Shown in pieces: positions 57,650 through 64,000 of a stretch of DNA of 64,000 bases. The first letter of the stretch is position 1; each line of letters starts with the position of its first letter. The notes beneath the pieces were generated by a model. It was not told the origin of the DNA. It ran no database searches and saw only the letters and a list, made by a program, of their open reading frames with translations. The position numbers and the translations under genes were made by a program. This DNA comes from Coprinus comatus (lineage: Eukaryota; Basidiomycota; Agaricomycetes; Agaricales; Agaricaceae): contig JAWPGT010000008.1 in assembly GCA_034638255.1 (NCBI GenBank), positions 1 through 64,000 of the forward strand. Direction: 5' to 3'.

Positions 57650-57969
57650 AAAAATCCCTGAGCATTCCTGCCAAAACCGATCAGCTTGAAATTTTGAAGC
57701 AAGTATCCACAGTCATCATTGCAAGCATCCATCGTACCGGTCTAGGAGACACAGAATGTAGCACAGGACGGTCTGGATTGATATAGGCCAACATCACCAG
57801 CTCAAATGTTCACATGCTTCCATATGATACCTATATCTCCTCCGCCCTGGATCGGTTCCAGGGTGGAGAACCTGTTATTGCTTTATCACGATATGTCAAT
57901 GAAAACATAAAGGAAAACACCAAGCTTGTTGTTTATCAAGCTACCAAGCTCCTGGATAACGCGTGGTAG
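57650..57969 (+). pseudogene. Possible gene remnant, two protein-like segments
   Basis: One frame reads KTDQLEILKQVSTVIIASI at about 57665-57760. A second, after an AG at 57785-57786, reads from 57787 to a TAG at 57967-57969 with MLPYDTYISSALDRFQGG and KENTKLVVYQATKLLDNAW. The segments look coding in composition but cannot be joined by a normal intron, and no start codon is clear. Probably a decayed gene; family not recognised. Confidence 0.3.
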
Positions 57970-59551
57970 AGACTGTATTTATGAGGTACCAAGCGTCGAG
58001 GCGATCATAGCGTCAAAAATTCACGATACTTATCAAAACCCCTCATACTAACCCATCAAAATCGCCATCTGAATCGTCCATTTATCTTAGCTTTTAGTAC
58101 TTTCAGACTCATGACCGCATAGTACTCAACATCCTTTTCTGCATTACCAACGTACTGACAACAGGGTTTGAAGCCGGTAGGTGAAGTGTTTGAAACCTGA
58201 AGCTTGTTCATTTTTTTTTTGCATTCGTTCTTGAAAGAACGACGTCATGATCTCCTGTCGGGATCAACTAGTGGTGTATTTATAAACTTTCAGACCTTCG
58301 GAACTATCACGATAATCGATGTTGCCAAGGGCTCATATTTGGCACCAATGGGAGATGAATAGGATTGGAGTTGGTGGCTGAATTCTATCAATTTTTTTGC
58401 ATCACCATCGCCATAGCAGTTGAAGAGGGTTTGCGGTTTGCGATTTGCGGTTTACGATTTATGAAAATCGATGAAGAGATTATATGCTAATCAGTAAGTT
58501 GGGAAAGGGCTGTACCGGGTTGCAAAGAGGAGGTGGATTGATCATAGCTCTCCCTGTTAGCCTATCCATCAATATCGCCATCGAGATCGTACAATACCAA
58601 ACCTGGGGAAGTATGAAAAATACTATGAAGAGCGCGTGTTGACTTTATAAAATCGGCCCTACTTCTTGGTGCTCGTCCTGAGCAATGATAAAGTCTCCCT
58701 ACCAAAGATTCGGATTCACTAAAGGGGCGCCGAGTCATCCCAATTGCCTCAGATCGACTCATGTTTACTTGCCTACCATGCGGTGCTCCTTGTCCAAGGC
58801 ATGATACTGGGACGTTTGAGATTAATTGACTTGCATTGTAATTTAGGAGGACGTAGGGTTCTGGGCTGGAAACCTAGGAAACTGCTGAAAGGTTGCTTTG
58901 GATACGGACGCGACAAAAATGTTAAAAAATCTATTTGTGTGATGCTTCGAAAGACTGAAATAGATTTCAAAATTTCAGCCTTGGGTTAATTATAATTTTT
59001 GAGAAACATACCTTGTGAGGTGACTCTTCTGTTTTCCGTTACACTGGGATAGGAGTCTGGGTCATATAATTAGTATGTGTATATGACGGTTATCATGACC
59101 GTTCACAATGTACTTCGGTAGTGTCTACTACGTCAGGATGCCCGAGTCTTCAAACTTGGAATAGTGCGGTATTTATTCTGCATTCTTTGACTTATCTATT
59201 GAATAATATAACTTCAACGGGATGGTTTTCTAAATACAAATGATATGACCCCTACAACATGCAGAAGAGTTATATTCACAGACATCGTGATACTATCCCA
59301 CTTATTTGACTTATAAAATGTAACGCCATTTTGACACTCCTAGTAGGACTCTTGTGGCACGTTAAGAACCGCAACTAGTATCATATCATATTCTCGCCGC
59401 TGGCGTTCTCGGAACTCGGGACACTAACTGGGTACTGGCTCTCCAAGTGTGACATGCTGTCCGGATACTCGGGAGGATTCTCTTATTGAATAATGACGAT
59501 GCCCTGTGGTATTCTACCGAATAGGAGAGATGCAAAGCTTGATCAGACCCG

Positions 59552-59863
59552 TCACATTCCGCTAACCATGTGTTTCATCCCCTCGAAGAGAGCACAATTG
59601 ATCAAATCCTTTTCGTAGAGTTCCCCAACTGTCTGGTATTTCTGTCTCAGAAGTGCCCCGAAGATCCGTGATAGGGTCGAGAGGTATGTGAATAGCCAAC
59701 TGAGAATACGAATAGCGGGGAAAGGAGGCTTCCTACAAGTAGAGCCACTGTGAGAGAAGTTCGTGCTAAAGATTAGTCTCTCGGATGGTATTATTGTTCT
59801 TCCGTAATTAAAGATGTCTTGTTGAAGCCGATGAATGGAGTAAATCGAAAAAAATTGGTTGGT
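59552..59863 (-). pseudogene. ATG-less open frame of 104 codons, possible gene remnant
   Basis: Open from just after a TAA to a TGA at 59554-59552. It encodes FNYGRTIIPSERLIFS, ILSWLFTYLSTLSRIFG and YQTVGELYEKDLINCALF. No ATG lies near its start. Another minus frame at 60531-60223 (102 codons, MDFHSCIDNLAINEKF) could be an upstream exon, but I could not connect them. Not recognised. Confidence 0.3.
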
Positions 59864-61481
59864 TTAGACATTATCTCTCGTAACAGCTCATTACAGCGTC
59901 GAAGGAAGAGCGAGTCAGATGCAATGCAGGATTGGACTCCATGATTCAAGCATCCACGAGGCAAGGTTACTGAGAATTATGTGACACAGCCGCGGCTTAG
60001 TGTCTCTTTCAGTTCCAGTTCCTTTCAGCCGCCCAGTAATGAGTATTTTAAACGAACACCTTGTTACTAACGATCCGCTGTTCAGGTTCCTCAAGTTGAG
60101 GGTACTGTGTACACGAGGCAGTGAATTGTGGACTTGACACGATGGATCAGGAATTAGGTCAGTAGAAAAACGGAATTCTCAAGACTGTCAGCGGAGAGCT
60201 GGATAATTAAGTTCCGGAACACTCACTGTCGAGCATTGTTTGTTATGTATGAGAAGCCCTTTGCAATGCATCGACCGATGAAAAAATGGGACCTGGAACG
60301 TGGCTCACATGTTGTGAAGTGCAGACACCGTGCTAGCATCACACCTACCTTAGCGGCAAGCGTCTTCAAATGAGTATCAACCTGGGGAAGGATCGATGGA
60401 TGGAGAGTGGCGAGACGGTCTGGAAGGAGTAAAGCTGGCCAACAGCTAGGCCGACCGCTCGAAGCGTGAGTACAAACATCTCGAAACTTTTCGTTGATGG
60501 CAAGGTTGTCAATGCATGAGTGGAAATCCACAGGGCTCCGTGACGGCTCCTTGTTAACTCAAAAACAGGTGGGTATCATAGACAGGAATCGGTAGTTTCC
60601 AGGTCTTGGGAATGACAAACAGCGTGTTTAGAATTTCCGTCCTTCAGAACGATTCCATGGCTCAAGAGTAGGGTGATGACAGTGGAGTGAGCTGTAGAGT
60701 CCGATATGAAATCAAGTGATAGGAGAAGGCTGTTTGACTGCTCGGCAAGTCACATCTCATAACTGCAAATGAACGGAGAAGGGCAGGTAGTGCTGTGAAC
60801 GACAATATGGCTCTAAATCTCCATTCGTGAAGTTACATACACGAGATAAGAGTCGAACCGCAACGAAGCAGCGGAGAATCACTCACTTGATGAAGGAGGC
60901 AGATCAAGAGCCTCTTGAATAGGGTCAGTAGAAATTTAGTGAGTAAGGGTCACAAGGTAAGGGCGAAAGGTATGGTGATAAATTAGGTTTATGTGAAAGC
61001 CAGGTGTTCAGGTCCTTCGTAGCTATGTACTGTAATTATGCTTCAATGGTAAAAATATTGGCGCGTTCTTATTTAGCGTAGCGCCCAGTGAAGGTCCGGA
61101 GAAATGCCGAGATGGCCGGGAATACCACTTTCCAAATATGGAAAATACGAGCTCGAAGTTTCCAACGACCTCGACGGCCCTTGGACAACATTTGCCTTGC
61201 TCAACTCTACCCGCGCCATCACATATAGCTTAATCACACAGATCCTATTTACAGCAGCGCTGGTTACAGAGATCATACCACACAGCAATTGACCCGGATC
61301 ACCGACATCAACGACTGTCACATACCACATCCGTTGTCGTCCTCCTTCCGCTATCATCTCTGGCATAGACAGTGGCAGTCTCTAGTGTCACCGTATCACC
61401 ACTTTACCCCTTTATGAGCACATCTCGGACGGCTGGATCCAACTATACATTGCTATCACTTCCTTCTATAACTCCATCACA

Positions 61482-64000
61482 ATGGCAAGCAGCAGCGGCG
61501 CGTCGTCGGCCAGTAATTCCAATGGCAAGGCTTCACGGTTCTCTACTCTGAAAGTCTTCAAGTTCAACGCGAAAGAAAAACCGCCGCCACCACCCCCGAA
61601 GGACCCGTATTATCTTCCAAACAAATCCCTGGCCTCACTTTCCCCAGACTCCTATTCCATACCTCCACAGTCTCCTCTTTCTCCAAACTGGCCTTCGCAA
61701 GACCCTCGTGGAAGATCTCCAGCTCCAAGCCAGTCCACCATGTCCCTGGTTTCATCCGCCGCATCCTCCCAGTCAATACCAGCCTCTGCTCCAAAGAAGA
61801 AAAAGAGTCTTGGTTTCTTGAAGTTTGGTAAGCGTGCTGCAAAGATGAAGGTGCTAGAAGATATTTCACCACCACCACCACCGCCACCACCAGAGGAGGA
61901 TGAGAATATATCGTGGCCCAGCAACTTCTCGGTATGCATTTCGAATCCTATTGTTATATTCACTAACCCTGTTCTAGCACAATATACATGTAGACGAAGG
62001 GTGTGTGTTAATTATCTGTCATCTTTACGACCATCATTTAACCGGTATCCTAGTTTTGCCGGTTTGCCACCTTCATGGTCCAAGTCACTTGCACACGCAG
62101 GTATCACAGAAGAAGAGATTGCTCAAATAAATGCCAGACGAGCTGCCAACGCACGCGCAGTCCAACAATATAATGCCCGCCCCGACTCACCCGCATCTTA
62201 CAACCCTCTATCAGTTTCAACTAGCCACCCAAACCACATGTACAATCCATCTGCATCCCCTGTAGTAACAAACCCGACCCCACGCAGCACCTCGCTCATG
62301 CGCCAATACTCCAACGCTTCTCTCGAGGCGACTTCTTCTCTTGCACATATGCCCGTACCTATCTTGTCCACCTCGGTATCACCACCTCCCATGCATCACC
62401 CTTCTTCCTCCATGTCTTCTGACTCCCATCAAGTTAGCGTAAGTAACCATGATAACCCTGTTATCTCCTCTATATTTTATGATTTAGACCCTTACTCGTC
62501 TTCGCAGAGGTTCAACCAGTCTAGGCCCGATAACAACACCCCTCCTCCTGCATACACTGTCCCTGCGAGAGGGACACCGCCTGAGACACATCCAGCTGGA
62601 GCTACGTCTAATTCATCCCCACGGCCATCCATCGCTCATCAATCAAGACCTAGTGCGGAGTCCGCTTCATCTGAATCAAGTTCTTCGACCCATTCAACAG
62701 CCCACCGAGGCGCAACTCAAACCCAACGTGCACCAGTTTTGCCACCCAGATTATCATTACACGCTAGCAATGATAGTGATGATTGGAGCAAGCTAGTGTT
62801 AACAGCTACCAACAGGTTGGGATCTGTGAAAGATGAAGATGAAAATGGTGGAAACGAACGTACCCCTCAGGGTTCAAAATCCACGCAGGCGGCCAAAAAT
62901 CAGTCAACACGGACTAAACCAACAATAGCTGTTCCCGATCCTGAATCTCCAACTCCAAAGAGTAGTAAGTCTGTTGGTGGATCAGATTCTTCAAAACCAC
63001 CACCCTCGGGTTGGGCAGAGCCAGCGACGACAGCTCGATATCCACCTCACTCTCCCCTGTCCGATGGTTCGTCGCCGTCCAAGGATTCACCTACATGGAA
63101 TGAATACAAAGATGAGTTATTGGACTTCGTGGAGAAAGATGATTTCAAGGAGGAACCATATTCTGCAGCTTTGACGGAGTCTTTTTCTCCAACTTTGCCA
63201 GATACGCGTATGCGTGGAAGACAGAGAGACACACTGCGTGCTGCGCCTGATGGGAAGCTATTACAGCCTTTCGGAGGGGATGATGATGATGATTTATTGA
63301 GTGTCAGGCGGCCAAATAGAGACTCCAACCGGAGTAGTTCATCGACGTTATCGACGATGTCTACAAGTACAATTACTGGGCTTACATCACCACAAATTGT
63401 TCGCCAAGCATCTATTGCGAGAAGGGTTGGAGCATATGTGACCAAGGTCTCGGTTGCACCTATAGGTATCAGGGAGGGGTCGCAACTATCCACTTCCCCT
63501 ATGGACCGTCCTCCACTGTCGCCAATGGGCTCTTCCTTCAACATAAAACCTACATCTGCTCTTGGCTCAGCAGGGTCTAGAGTTCTTCCCCCTTCCCCTA
63601 TGAATTCTCAGTTCGACAGTGATGAGAGCACATCATCGAACAGCGCCTCGACTTCGACTTGGTCACAGGAACATGCAACACCCACAACGGATACTGGGGT
63701 TGATGTAGATTTGGCGTCATATTATGTCACATCTGCTTCACCGGCCAAATCGACATTTCATCCTCGTGATTATGAAACATCAACATCGTCTCCTAGGTCT
63801 CCGAGAGATACGTTTGGAATGGCCCCTGCAAAGTCTATTTCTCCTATAGGAGAGAATATAGCGGAAGATTCTTTTGTTGACTTGGATGATGAAAACAGCG
63901 AAGAGGAAGAAAAAGGTTCAATATGGAATGGCACCGGTACTTCTATGCGACCTGTGATCGTTATCAGCGATGATCCTGGTATAATACAAGAATCGCCACA
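61482..64000 (+). CDS. STE20: p21-activated (Ste20-type) kinase with CRIB domain, 5' part only
   Basis: Exons 61482-61931, 61978-62000, 62054-62438 and 62508 to the window edge, all in one frame. The N-terminus is Ser/Pro-rich with poly-Pro and a basic KKKKSLGFLKFGKR patch. The CRIB (p21-binding) motif ISWPSNFSHNIHVDEGFAG is split by two introns, with GLPPSWSKSLAHAGITEEEI after it. The next ~490 residues are a long Ser/Thr/Pro-rich linker. No PH domain precedes the CRIB, which favours a Ste20/Pak1-type rather than a Cla4-type kinase. CRIB domains bind GTP-loaded Cdc42/Rac, relieving autoinhibition of a C-terminal kinase domain, expected beyond base 64000. The kinase identity rests on the CRIB and layout, since no catalytic motif is inside the window. 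Confidence 0.82.
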   Translation, partial: MASSSGASSASNSNGKASRFSTLKVFKFNAKEKPPPPPPKDPYYLPNKSLASLSPDSYSIPPQSPLSPNWPSQDPRGRSPAPSQSTMSLVSSAASSQSIPASAPKKKKSLGFLKFGKRAAKMKVLEDISPPPPPPPPEEDENISWPSNFSVCISNPIVIFTNPVLAQYTCRRRVCVNYLSSLRPSFNRYPSFAGLPPSWSKSLAHAGITEEEIAQINARRAANARAVQQYNARPDSPASYNPLSVSTSHPNHMYNPSASPVVTNPTPRSTSLMRQYSNASLEATSSLAHMPVPILSTSVSPPPMHHPSSSMSSDSHQVSVSNHDNPVISSIFYDLDPYSSSQRFNQSRPDNNTPPPAYTVPARGTPPETHPAGATSNSSPRPSIAHQSRPSAESASSESSSSTHSTAHRGATQTQRAPVLPPRLSLHASNDSDDWSKLVLTATNRLGSVKDEDENGGNERTPQGSKSTQAAKNQSTRTKPTIAVPDPESPTPKSSKSVGGSDSSKPPPSGWAEPATTARYPPHSPLSDGSSPSKDSPTWNEYKDELLDFVEKDDFKEEPYSAALTESFSPTLPDTRMRGRQRDTLRAAPDGKLLQPFGGDDDDDLLSVRRPNRDSNRSSSSTLSTMSTSTITGLTSPQIVRQASIARRVGAYVTKVSVAPIGIREGSQLSTSPMDRPPLSPMGSSFNIKPTSALGSAGSRVLPPSPMNSQFDSDESTSSNSASTSTWSQEHATPTTDTGVDVDLASYYVTSASPAKSTFHPRDYETSTSSPRSPRDTFGMAPAKSISPIGENIAEDSFVDLDDENSEEEEKGSIWNGTGTSMRPVIVISDDPGIIQESP

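Larger units (their letters stand above)
56532..61481. other. Gene-poor stretch upstream of the PAK-kinase gene
   Basis: Apart from the two possible remnants listed separately, I see no supportable gene, tRNA or mobile element. The last few hundred bases should hold the promoter of the kinase gene. Confidence 0.45.

Overview
The window looks like nuclear DNA of a mushroom-type basidiomycete (Agaricomycetes). The reasons are very intron-dense genes with introns of about 45-70 nt, single-copy eukaryotic housekeeping genes (SET2, RPA49, CBP3, MDM35, a mitochondrial L33), a Rep-helicase Helitron of the fungal type and a Ty3/gypsy chromovirus. All family calls come from motifs read by eye; no database search was possible.

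Region 1, about 1-19.3 kb: nested transposons. A Helitron lies on the minus strand (Rep/HUH N-terminus near 18.4 kb, Pif1-type helicase and a ubiquitin-protease-like C-terminus down to about 1.3 kb). An 8,269-bp chromodomain Ty3/gypsy element (6149-14417) sits inside it, bounded by LTRs that differ by one base and flanked by the 5-bp duplication TTTAT. It splits the Rep catalytic region between the HUH motif and the two-tyrosine motif. Both elements are damaged by stops and frameshifts. A spliced gene of unknown function (1-1168) directly follows the Helitron, and a short gene fragment (19.3-20.0 kb) precedes it.

Region 2, 20.9-28.1 kb: a DUF89/ARMT1-type damage-control phosphatase that needs 15 exons, five of them 9-13 nt long, followed by a large modular gene of unknown function. 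Two exon types alternate three times through that gene, nearly all joined by phase-2 introns, and it ends in a membrane anchor. I regard it as the most likely undescribed system here.

Region 3, 29.5-34.6 kb: two paralogous multi-pass membrane protein genes arranged tail to tail.

Region 4, 34.9-51.3 kb: a compact housekeeping block. It holds a double-hotdog acyl-CoA thioesterase, a TKL-like kinase with a C-terminal C1 finger, CBP3 (divergent from the kinase), tRNA-Glu(CUC), MDM35, mitochondrial bL33, a doubtful Ser/Thr-rich ORF, SET2 (minus strand, with three GC-AG introns) and, divergent from it, RPA49. Four of these genes act in mitochondria.

Region 5, 51.3-61.5 kb: a gene-poor stretch with microsatellites, homopolymers, a degenerate tandem duplication and a few possible gene remnants. 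The window ends inside a CRIB-domain p21-activated (Ste20-type) kinase gene whose catalytic domain lies beyond base 64000.
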